From assembly GCF_000208865.1 (NCBI RefSeq), contig NC_018393.1:1674001-1738000 (forward strand): a stretch of 64,000 nucleotides of DNA. Reading direction: 5' to 3'. The position numbers and the translations under genes were made by a program. The notes beneath the pieces were generated by a model that ran no database searches, was not told the DNA's origin, and saw only the letters and a list, made by a program, of their open reading frames with translations. Positions 25,101-35,812 of this stretch are shown here, one piece after another. The first letter of the stretch is position 1. Each line of letters opens with the position of its first letter. This DNA is from Neospora caninum Liverpool (lineage: Eukaryota; Apicomplexa; Conoidasida; Eucoccidiorida; Sarcocystidae).

Positions 25101-25915
25101 CTTCTGCCCGTCCCCGTGCGAGTCACGCCTCCGCACCACCTTCTGGTACTTCCTCTGACGAGGCCTCTTCCGCATTTTCGTCGAATCTTCTTTCGCAAAG
25201 GTCGTCGGCTTCCAGTCGCCCGTCGACGCCTCCGCGCGAGGGTTTCGCTTCTCTTTTCCGCCTGCCGCTGTTTGGTTCCTCGCAGCCCGAAGCCGCCACC
25301 TCGCGTGGTCCGCCGAGCAGCACAGACGCCCGCACCTCGGCGCCCTCATCGTGTCGAGGAGTCAGCGACAGGACGCGTGTCTCGGAGGCCGTTTCCGCCT
25401 CCGCGTCTCGCGCGGTCTCCCCAGTGCATTCGTTCGTCTCTGGTGCCTCGTTCACCACTGCGTGGGCTCCGTCCCCTTCTTCGTCCGTCGATTTGTCCAG
25501 CAGCGATGTAGGATTCGGAAACGGTGGAAGGCGGACAGGTCCACCGACTCGCTGTCCTCGACACATGGCGCCGTCAAGCTCTTTGACGCGTGCGCCTCCC
25601 CTTCAGCATCTTCTGAGAGAGCCTTCACTGGCGTCGTTGCAGTTGTCGCCTTCGCCTCCCCGCCGCCTCAACTCCGATCCTCTCCCTGCTGCGACTTTCC
25701 CAGCCTCACATGTAGCCCACGGCGAAACAGGCCCCCGGACGCAGGCGAACACGCGAGGCGCCCAAAGTCGGGTCTACGCGAGTGGCCGAGGGAGCGGACG
25801 CGAGCCGTTCCCGGCCGCGCTGCCTGCTTTCTCTCCGCCGTCTTCAGGCGGGCTGCGCGAGTTGACGATCGCATCATCCGCAGGCTGCTCCTCTTCTGCA
25901 TTCGCTCCTCCTTAA
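19184..25915 (+). CDS. RING finger protein with two FHA domains, ~1921 aa (putative E3 ubiquitin ligase)
   Basis: Three exons, 19184-21534, 21979-24241 and 24764-25915; donors GTAAGC and GTGCGT, acceptors tctttcag and ttccccag, all in phase, 5766 nt. A C3HC4 RING finger is complete at C392, C395, C407, H409, C412, C415, C426 and C429 (CSICLELL..CGHTFCRYC..CPLCRQ). FHA 1 starts around R739 (DLGRHHQS, SVSLSHLQL, LDLGSTIGT), crosses intron 1 and ends LQSGDVIHLGDRIEIAVEIV. FHA 2 starts at R1527 (VVLGRGPHNP), crosses intron 2 and continues TTNNGYISRVHCLIYYDG, LKDASTLGTYLRL, KVGQCKVEISL. RING domains recruit E2 enzymes; FHA domains bind phosphothreonine, so a phospho-directed ubiquitin ligase is inferred, probably nuclear (early basic stretch NKRKGG). 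The ~230 residues between RING and FHA 1 include a conserved-looking helical block (WWAETCVKPKLAMPLVLRLL). Long Ser/Pro-rich linkers fill the rest. ATG at 19184 is the first in frame. Confidence 0.87.
21744..21831. repeat. Paired (AT)n tracts in intron 1 of the RING-FHA gene
   Basis: Two alternating AT runs (about 21744-21763 and 21812-21831) separated by TGCATCTG/TATGTATA-rich sequence. A further tatatacatatagatatg tract lies in intron 2 near 24435. Confidence 0.85.
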
Positions 25916-28900
25916 TCTCTCCGAAAAGGCGGTGCTTCACGTCCGACGGTTCCTGCGTTCGCGGTGGCCACTTAAGTCTATCAAGAATAAACGATACTGG
26001 ATCGGGGAATGGTCTATTTATGCTTCCTGCCCCCGCTGTCCGGTCACAGGCAGCAGCAGCGATGCTGTGCATGCAAACTAGGAGGGACGGCGGAGACTGA
26101 GGCAAGAGCCGATGATCCTGTTGCCGTGATCCAGCGAGTGTAGCGCTGGCGACGAGAAGCTACGGCGTAGATGAGGAGACACGGCTGCATTCGAGCGAGA
26201 GGGTATGCCACTAGGAAGCCCACGCAAGCAGGGGTTTCTGATTCTCTTTCTACTTCAACTAGGGAGAGGAGAGAACGGTCGCGCCGGCCTACGGCTTTTG
26301 ACAAGCGGGCAAAGGCGTTGTGAACGCAGAACGCGCTTCCAGAGACTTATCCGTGACGCGCTTCGTCGGGGAGAGGAGCGCGTGCTGCCTCTCCCCTCTT
26401 GATTCCCTGCGAAGGCGAGGCAGGCAGGAAGTGCAACCGAGAGGAAGAGCGGAAGAGAGACACGATGAAGGACTCTTTGAGAACGGGGGGACCGAAAACG
26501 AGGAATGCAGTGCGCAAAACCTGGATCCACGAGCAAGAGGGGACGGAAACAATGTCACGTTCAGGGTCCGTTGCAGGGTTGCGAAGGAAGAGAGGAACAC
26601 GAAAGGTCGCGCGGCCCTTTTTCTCCGCAACTCGGTGGTCAGAACCGTCACGATCGGAGATTCCGGTCCACAGAACGGCAACGGAAACTATGGTGACTCT
26701 ACGACACAGTCTGCCAAAACAAGAGTCCCTGCTCGTGGTCTTCCCCGGTCGTCCTTTACTTTCGTATACCCCCTTCTTTGCCCCTTGAATTCATGACTTC
26801 TCTCCACAGAACAGAGACGGTCGGTCACTGCCACATCCCCGACGCTCTTCTTGTGTGTCACGTTTTCCTGCGCTACTAGGCCTTGGTCGTCTTCGCCTGT
26901 CTCTCTCTTTCTCTTCTTCACCAACAACTGTGTTTTGGTGTGCCTCAAGCGCTTCGGCCGTCTCCCCAAATGGAACCTGGTGCAGGCAGACCGTGCGCCT
27001 GCCGATCATCCCCAGTAGACTCAGACTCCCGCGCGTTCTGTGTACAACATCAGGGGGGGGGTGCGTTTGGAGTTGCATCTATCACCTCGGTGAGTGTGCG
27101 AGATGCTGCGCCGTCTGCGTGGACGTCGACCAGGCGCTACAGACAGTGTTCGAGTCTTTCCACTGTTCTTTCTTCGCCGCCTCCCCATCCGGCTGTCTGC
27201 TCCCATCCTCGACAGATCGGAGAACAGGGCGAATCTGCAGAGAACTGGCGGCTTCTTAGTGTCAGGTGTTTCTCTGGACGGCGAGGCAGCCGACGAAACG
27301 AGCAAAGCGAGCGGAAGACTGAGCGGGTTGTGCGCTTCCGCGGAGGTACCTGTTTGGCGAGCAATTCGGAGCCTGGGTCAGGTTTTTGTTGACATCGTCA
27401 TGCCGAAAAACACGAGCGCGGATGTCATACCGGGTACACCAGGACGGCTGTGAGCAGCTACAAAGGGCATCCGCGTCAGAGGAGAGGGCGACGTTAGTTG
27501 GCAGCGCGCGAGGGGCCACGTACCGCGTACACACAGACTCAACGTGAACGCATGCGGGAATTTTCTGTTCATGGGCGTTGTTTTTGGGCGAACAGGCTGG
27601 CACCGAGATGTTGGGCCCTTGCTCATATGATAGTCGCAGGTGTATATGAATATTTGCAAGGTTGTTCTGCAGTCCGAAATTCCTGTAGTTATTTGAATGT
27701 GTCCTTCATGGTGTGCCTGTCCGTTTCGCAGTGCCCTTGCCTAAGCGGTCTGCGTTTTCCCCGTTTCTTGAAATGCAGCCACTTTCTGAGGCTATGAACG
27801 CATCCGGAGACCAGCATATATACGCCTTGGTGTATCCTCGACCGCTGGTAAAGCCTGGCTTTCTCCTCAATTTTTTCCTTGTTGATTTGTTTTGCCCTCT
27901 GAATGCCTCGTTGCATTTGTTCATCCTTCCATCTTTGGCGTGATACATTTTGCCCTCACTCACCCTGTCTTTTTTCGGCACTCGTTGTCCTTTCATCCGG
28001 AGTTTATCGTACCAGAATGGTATTTTCTAGCATATTATGCGGTCCTCAAGTGTACAGCTTCCGCGAACTTTCTTGATGCGTCAAAGCACTGCAAAACACT
28101 ACAGAACTGAGGTGAAAGTGCCGAATTCAAGTGCTTCGGTTGGTCGTCTCTTGTTCGGCGGTTCGTCTGGAGTATGCGGGCGGACCTAGGCTCTCGTAAA
28201 AAGAGGCTGACGACAACAAGCTACACTGAAAACAGTCGTGCGAGGAGGAACAGCGCTGACGCACTCTACCTCACCTACGTCACCTCTCACCAGACGGAGG
28301 TCACGGTGGCACTAGCTAGGTGCATGCCTCTCTACATACTGCCCATCAAAGAAACTGGTTCGAATTCAGATGGTGCAAAAAACCAGAACTGTGCACTCGT
28401 TTTTCCTTGCATTATGTATCGCCTGTTCATGTGCATGTTTTGGCGTTCATGCTACGCGTTATCGGGCAGAGCTACACTCTCATGACTTTCTGTGCTTTTC
28501 TGTACTCGTTTTTTTGGCAAACTGGAGACAAGATCGGCTAACAGGTACTTGGATACACCCGCGATGAATCTTACTATTCAGGACCCTAGAGACTTGTAGT
28601 GGGGACCACCGTGTCAACGTCTAGCCTGCCGCACGTTTGTGTATGCGTGCTGGCAAAACCTCTTTTGTCTGTTGCCCCGCAGACGTCGTTCTCGTTGAGC
28701 TTCTCTCGTGGCCCACCAAGAGCCGCCTCTAAAAAATGATCAGGATTCGAGCGTAGCTCACGCACATTTTCTCCAGCAAATGCACACCTGTAACGCTGAC
28801 TTGCTTCAGTGCTGTGGCTGCTTCATTGCTCCACTGAGCTTCTGCGTGATATATCGCTCACCTTCAGACCTACTAGACATGAATCTCCAACAGTCCGCTT

Positions 28901-31081
28901 CCCAGCCAAAACGCGATTGGCAATTGGTGGAAACACGTAAGGCGACGAACGCTACACAAACAAAAAAGCCATGATTTCGACATACTTACGCGAATGCTGA
29001 ATGTAGTCGGACTGTTCGGTTTACGATCAATGCGCTGTGTTGGACACACACAGTTCCACCCATGGGAGTCCCTGAGTTGCTGCGTTTTTCCGAGTGCAAA
29101 AGCAGCCTATCATGCTCTATCGGTTCTGGATGAAAGCAGGGTTCTTTCCGTTTGTGATAGTGATGCCCGTTAAGGCTGGTAGCCGCTTTGAACCATGAAG
29201 AGGCTCACAACTTCTTTGAAGGACTGTGACTGGTTGCGGGAACTTGTGCAGTAGGTGGTGATGTGGCGCAAATAGGTCATCTGAAGTACTTTTATCCCGC
29301 TTCTCGCATTGCTTTAAAGAACGTATGGATAGGATGTTTTCAAACGCGCTGTGTAGTACCGGGTGTTTGCCGCGCTCCGCCAAAACGCTACACCCACGCT
29401 AGTCCGCACAGAAGAATTCCGAGTTTGTGCCAAGAGATGCGTCTAATCGGTAGGGGGCCCATGTCGGCCGACTAACGGCAAACGCATCAATCCACCGGAG
29501 CCTGAAGGCCAGAGATTTCGACTTTACAAACGCCACATAAGACCGAAGCTAGAGGAAGCGGCGTTAGCTTCCAGAAGTGTCTCGTCCAGCGTCCTTACCA
29601 TCCATTATGAGGAGCGGAGACGAGAAAAGAAAACGGTGAAACGGTTTTCGCCAACACGCAATGAGGCTAGCCGAAAACGAGCACAGTGTGAAGACAAAAC
29701 ATGAGACATGCCTTTCTCTTTCATTGCTGGTACTCATTACTAGTCATAGCATAACACCGATATGCAGTACTGGAGAACAATGGAGTTGAAACGTTTTGTT
29801 GTGCCCTAAAGCAAAGACGCACGGACTAGGAACAACGGACGATCGGGGTCTTTGTCGATCGGCTGCCACCAGATATTTTCCAAGGTCAACACCTTTACGC
29901 TCATATACATATATTCGAAATGTGTTCTTTTTGTCTCAGGCTCTGCCAATTTCTTGAAAACTCATCTGTTTCGTAGTACGCACAAAACCGAGCAGCTTTC
30001 ACCCAGACGGAACACGAAGAAAACCGTGACGAAGAACTCCCAGGTACGAAATACACATCGGGAAACACAAGCGCCCATCATCGTGGAAACTAAATCTAGG
30101 CCTGCGAAGACCGCAGATCACGGAAAAAAGCCGATACAAATCAACAAAGACACCACAGCGTAACGTAAATGGAATACCAAATTCCAAGATGTAAGCTGTG
30201 TACACCCAGTGTCCCGACAAAGCCCATGTGTTTTTTGAGAAGCACCAGCACGGTTCTGCGGTGTGATTTTTTCCCGGCTTAAAACAAGCAAGAATGAGAC
30301 GCCTAATGCGGCCAAATGACTCCGAGGCATGGAGTGAACCAGGCATTTCTCCACGGCGAATACCAAAATAGGAGACAGCAACTCCTGCAGTCATTGAGAT
30401 CTGTCGCTGTCCTGTGTCCACTCATGTCCGAATTTCGGTGTTGTCTCCTCTCTTCCAGGACCAACCCACATCCAGTATGACGCACGCAAGCAGATTTAAC
30501 CTGCGCTTCCTCGTATACTTGACATGACATCCCAAATAATTAGCCTTTTGTTGAGCGAGACACACGATTTCTTGTTTCTCTTTAGGCTGGACCGACAGAG
30601 TCACGTGTTTGCATGAAGCATGATCCGTGTAGTTTTCCGTTCTTACCTTCAATGCCTTTGACGCTCTCAGTCACAGCATAACCTTGGAGGACTCGCGCAC
30701 CTAGTCCCCAATCAAGAAGCCACAGTAGTGAAGAACGTCATGCGTCTTACTAGCACCTCTCGCACCCGTCATTCCCTGTCGTTTATCTCTCATCTCTCAG
30801 CAACAGCCCAAGTCCATCATTTCGTGCAGCTTCGCCGTCTTTCGACATCTATCGTTTTCTTGCGTATGCCACTTCCAACGTGGGCACTAGAAATGTCAGG
30901 TCGCCCTGGTCCGCTTCATCTCCCGTGCCCGTCCTCATCCACGCTCAAAACGCCAAATAACATGATCCGAGGGAGGTTCACATGCGTTCGGCCTCCTTTA
31001 ATTCATCTACTTCTCTCAGGCCTAAGACACCACGACGCCATCTATCCCCGGATGTCAGTGACCCCAGTCGTCTCCTCCTTG
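25916..31081. other. Convergent intergenic region, no supported gene
   Basis: About 5.2 kb between the 3' end of the RING-FHA gene (+) and the 3' end of the 1295-residue gene (-). Open frames at 26320-26796 (+), 26688-26969 (-, Lys/Arg/Glu-rich) and 27094-27453 (+) are moderately long but lack recognisable motifs, and I found no phase-consistent splice partners. Base composition becomes visibly more AT-rich from about 27.4 kb. Both 3' UTRs should lie at its edges. Confidence 0.45.
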
Positions 31082-34000
31082 CTATTGGTTTTCTGCCCAT
31101 CTCGTGGCGTCCCGCCCGGTACCCCCACCGCCTTGTGAAACACCGAAATCTCCTGTCTCTTCTTCAAGGTCTGTCTCCGCATCCAAGTCAGATAAAACGA
31201 ACTGGTCGCACACACCAGAGACGGTTTGTTGACCATCTTCGGGTGAATCTTCTAAGGGTTCTCGTACGCTACAATTTTTCCGCGAACTTCTTCGAGTATT
31301 ATCTGAGCCTTGCCGTCTCCGCGGTGATTCGTTTTGGCGTTTTGGCCTCTCCCCTGACAGTGGCACCATCCGAATCCGCAGGCCCCTCCGTCCGTGGAGG
31401 TGCTCATCATCATCTTCAGAAGATATTGCGCCTCTCTCCGTAGCAGAGGAAAACGCTTCCGGAGAGGAAGGAATAAACGAATCACTTGTTCCTTGTCCTT
31501 GTTCGCCAATAAAGGACTCGTTTGAAATGGAATCATGCCGATCGGTAGTTGCAGTGCAGGACAAACGATCACGCTGGTCGTCGTCTCCGCTGTAAGGTAA
31601 AGAACTCGCGCTACCTCTTTGTCGGCATTCGTCTTCATCGCTACTTACTGTTGTCGGTCTTGATCCATTCTCGAGACGATCTTTTTCATCTTCGTCTTCC
31701 TCTCCTTCAGTGTCTTCCATTCCCCATGAGCCTAAGCCATCCCATCGCGCGCGAGGCGACTCCACGGGGGGCAGAGACGCTATAATCTGCGCCACTGTCT
31801 GCTGAATCATAAGGTCTGACAGGGCAATAAGTTCGAATTCGGACGGCATGAAAACCTGCCTTCCTGAACCGTCGTGCCGCCAACCGTCCTCGGCCCTGTG
31901 CTGTTCTTTACCCGTGGCAGTTTTTTCATCACAAAGGAGCGGACGAGAATCGGAGTCTTTATCTTCCTCTGCTTCTCTCTTCATGGAGCTCCGACCGTCT
32001 GCCTTCTTCGACTTGATATCTGTCATTATTTTCTGAGCTGTCGCAGCAACTACGGTGCTAGTAGAGGGAACCATCCCTACGAGGCCATTCGTTGGGTGTG
32101 CGTACAGATATCGCCTAGCAATTTTGTGATACAGCGGAAAGCAGCCACGCTCACGGTCTGCTCTTTTCACGATGAATGCCTCGTGAGGGGTTAGCCTGTT
32201 GTTTAAACAAAGTTGGCATGCCCGATCGAACGCTCGCTCCAGCGACGCCTCGTGGAGCGCAGCCTCTGAACAAGGGGACGTGCACCTTGAGGAAGATCGG
32301 CATCCACCCTTCTCCCTTTCGCGGCTGCGTGTACACCGATTGGGCGAATGCCCTCCACGTCCATTGAATGAGGCTCCTTTCGAATTGTGGCCATCCGTAT
32401 CTGCAGTCGCAGTCCCACGGCACCCCCGACAAAGGGGAAGAGCAGCTTTGCTGTTACTAATGTACCAACAGTCTTCGGCGTTCTTTGGAGACGCGCTTCC
32501 CGCGTCGTTCGTGTGTAAGCTCTGGAATTGAGCGACTGGAGTCTCTGCGTCAAGGCTGCCTATGTACATCAAGGCGACTACGTCCCATTCGCTGTAATCA
32601 GCCTTTCGTTTGCTGCCATCAACAGCTGACCCTGTATCGCTTCCGCTATTGCAGACGCTGGAACGGTCATCTGTGGAAGACGCATGGCTCGACGACGGAA
32701 CGTCTCCCAGCGCCACTCGCGCTGCATCCGCATTTGATCGGCTTCCGGCAGGGCTCCATGAGTTCCCTTGCTGGGGGCTCTTGCTCTTACTGTTCTGAGA
32801 TTCGCGACCAGGTGCGGGCGTCACACCCGCAGACGAAGAGGTTAACAGATCGACACCCGCCTCACACGCCGTGTGTGCTTCTTGCGCGTGCTTGGCCCTC
32901 ACTGTTGTTTCAGCGGACGACTGGGCGTCGTTGCCCCTGCCTCTTCTCCTCCTGTTCTTTTTCTTGTTCCTCTTCCGTCTCTTCTCAAGCTCCTTCTCAG
33001 CATTCCGCCGGAGAAGCTCGTCAGAGGGAAGCAGTCCGTCAAAAACGACGACAGGCATCGGTTGCCACCAGAGAACCTTCAGTGAGTCGTAAAAGTCCCG
33101 GGCCGATTTCAAGAGGTGACGCACACAGACCTTGAATACACCTGAAGGGCGTGACAACCAGGAGATACCACTGTTCCTTGTAATGCAGTTAGACACAACG
33201 CGAGTGCATAAACCCAAACGGAGAAAGGCCACGGTTCGAAGAGAAGAACGATTCACACACAATGAAGTCAGCGGAAGTGCCAATGCTTCTGTCGCCCCTC
33301 AGTGTCGTAACAAACTATGACTATTAGCATTGTGAGCGCCGCCTCGACGGGAAACCCAAAGACGCTCAAATCCTGCATTCAGAATTGGAAAACTGGTAGT
33401 GTATCGCTCACTCTGTTTCGCGACGTTTCTGAGCTGAGCGACAAAACAAAGTGGAGACGCATGGCGACCTGTCCTCTCTTGATGTTTCCCTCGCTTGCGT
33501 AATATCTTCTGTCGCTCTTGTTCAGAAGCGCTCACCTGCTCGTTCCGCGCTAGCAATGAGTCTTCCGGACTTTGGCCCTTGGTCTCCACACCGTACGTCG
33601 AGAAAAAAGTCAGTTCCTCGGATTTTGATGACACAGGTATACATGATGTGCCAGTATCCATCTGTTGGTTTCTGAACGCAGCTCATCGTCCCTCCACTCA
33701 TGCCAGTCGCGGCAACCGCTGCTGCAGCGGCGCTGCCCGACGCTCCAAAATGACTTCGCACGCCTCCGTCGGCAGTCTGAAGGGTCTCGAGGGCATGTCG
33801 AACGGACTTTGCGAGATGTTCCTCAAGGTTTGCAAAACCCGTGGCCTCAGACCCCAGAGCCCGTGAAGCATTCGAGCTGTGCATGCTTAGCAGAGGCTCA
33901 GCTGCAAAAGTACCGACCGGCGAACCAACGGAAGAAAATGATCTCTGAGACGGCCCGGCGCAAGTGTTAGTGGAAGGCTGCACAGCAGACGCGATACCAT

Positions 34001-35812
34001 CATCAAGGAAACACCGACGAGGGGTACGCAGGGCTGTTTCGGCCAGAGACGGGCGAACGGTAAATGCGCCCCCTCTGCTTGAACAGCGAGCTGAAACGAG
34101 GCCTTGGCTCAGCTGCAAAGTGCGACGGCGATTGATCGGCAAGGGCGGAACCGCTGGGTAGCTGGAAGTAGTCGACCTTCCTGGGGGACTGCCTAACACC
34201 GGACGATTGTAGCAGCCGCGGGCCGAAGCGGCTGGCGCACCGGCGCTTTGAGACATGCTCCGTATCCGAGAGGAGCTATTTCCCCCTCTGCGGCTTCCTG
34301 ATATCGTTCTGACACTTTGAAGCGGCAATGGAGGAAGATCCTTCTGCTTGCACGGGGCTTCCACGCTGCCTCTTCCGCGCCGAGATCCCATTCTACCGAG
34401 ACGCTCGGTATTCCCTCCACCGCTGGGTTGATCCATGCAGTTAGGCCCGCTCACATCCGTCGACTTCTCACCGTCGCCACCATCGCCGAGTAGGGGCCTT
34501 GCGCTTACGACTGTGCCTTTACTCCCGCCTTTTCCGGATCTCCCCCCGCCGCTCGTTCGATCGGTTACTGCGCCGCCTCGCCTCTGCAGCAAAACTCCTC
34601 CAAGTTTCAGCGGGGGTACAACTGGCGACTGTGTCTTCCGACCCGCTCCATGCTCAGTGCATTCTGATGGTTTTTGACTGGGGCTGTACATAAAAGGTTG
34701 AGGGACAGACTGTTCAGTTGCACTTCCACGCCGGCGAGAGGTCACTGCGGAACGTTCACCAGTTGACGAAGTGCGCTCCATCTCAGATGAGCCCTCCTCT
34801 TGCGGCGTCTCTAGACTGGAGTGGGACACACGGTGAGTGGACGAACCACGGGCTGAACGAAGGGCTTCTGCCGCTGCGGCATTGAGATTTGCAGCTGCTG
34901 ATGGTTCATGCTGTTGAAGCTGCATGAGCAGACGTGTGATACGTTCGTTGGCGCGGCGAAAAGCCTCTTTTTGACTCCAAAGGTCAGCAATTTGAGTCTG
35001 AAGGCGCACAGAGCAAGGCTGCTGAAAAAGCTGTTTCCCAAAGTAGCAACTAGTGTCCTTGCCGTTCCTCGAGTTTCCGTAGTTTGCGTCCAGCACTGCG
35101 AACGATCAGACACGCGCAAGTTACACTGCTACGCAGCCCTGCTGATATGTAAAAAATCTTTTTACTTTTATCCTGCCATGTGCACTCGAAGACGCTCAGA
35201 TGCACCGCCAGTGAAGGTTGTGTCCGGCTCATTTCTCAACGGCGGACAGCGTGTGCCAGCTTGGTCCGGGCTTTACGAATGGGCACTACCTAACTTTTTT
35301 TGTCTTGATTACGTACAGTCACATTACATGATTTTTTCGCCGTAGTAATGACAGCAACTGTCACATCACACGCTCAAGTAACAGAAGGCAAGCAGCTGCT
35401 GGGGAACACGATATCACCCTAGGCAATCCTGCCTATGTTCTGCTACGCTGGGGAAGAAGCCGACGCTTACCTTCATCTCCTGCATTTTTGCCTCATAAAC
35501 CTGAGCTGTAGCAGCAGCTGACGCCACTGCCTCTGCGGAAAGAAGAGTCTCCTTTGCCTCCCATGACGCATCAGGCTCAGTTGTGAGCCCTGCTGAGCAG
35601 AGACGATTCCGTACGCCATCTCCGCTCAGACGTTCTCCCGAAGCGTCGTCACTCTGCGGCGTTCCTGGAAAAGCATACGTCGCCTCAAATGCAGTGGAAT
35701 CCGTTTGGAAGTTGTCGGGGAAAGTTTGTAGCGCGGCGTCAGAACGGTTATTGTCAGTCGAACGTAGTTCCAAATGACGATGTGACGGCTTAGTGCCCGT
35801 TTCGCTCGTCAT
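31082..35812 (-). CDS. Uncharacterised ~1295-aa protein with N-terminal coiled coil
   Basis: Three exons on the minus strand: 35471-35812, 33536-35021 and 31082-33141. Donors GTAAGC and GTGAGC, acceptors ctttttcag and cgcccttcag; phases 0 and 1 match and the total is 3888 nt. Start ATG at 35812 has A at -3 (cacaATGA). A predicted coiled coil spans exon 1-2 (AQVYEAKMQEMK then LQTQIADLWSQKEAFRRANERI, residues ~100-153). The next ~400 residues are Ser/Arg/Gly-rich. A compact, better-structured block crosses intron 2 at residues ~560-640 (GYWHIMYTCVIKIRGTDFF, KVCVRHLLKSARDFYDSL, PMPVVVFDG). The C-terminal half is low complexity with Lys-rich (ELEKRRKRNKKKNRRRRGR) and Asp/Glu-rich runs, plus a helical segment with two Cys (RAFDRACQLCLNN). 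I do not recognise the family. The VVVFDG match to XPG-type nucleases is judged coincidental (see rejected). Alternation of basic and acidic tracts suggests a nuclear or scaffold protein, but this is inference. Confidence 0.75.

Noticed and set aside
26688..26969. Lys/Glu-rich minus-strand frame
   Set aside because: Composition is explained by a purine-rich strand; no start context or partner exons.
28340..28400. tRNA B-box-like sequence (ctggttcgaattcag)
   Set aside because: No A box or cloverleaf can be folded around it.
32990..33141. PVVVFDG in the 1295-residue protein resembles the PVFVFDG strand of XPG/FEN nucleases
   Set aside because: The flanking acidic catalytic residues and the XPG internal region are absent, and the upstream exon joins as a different, longer domain.
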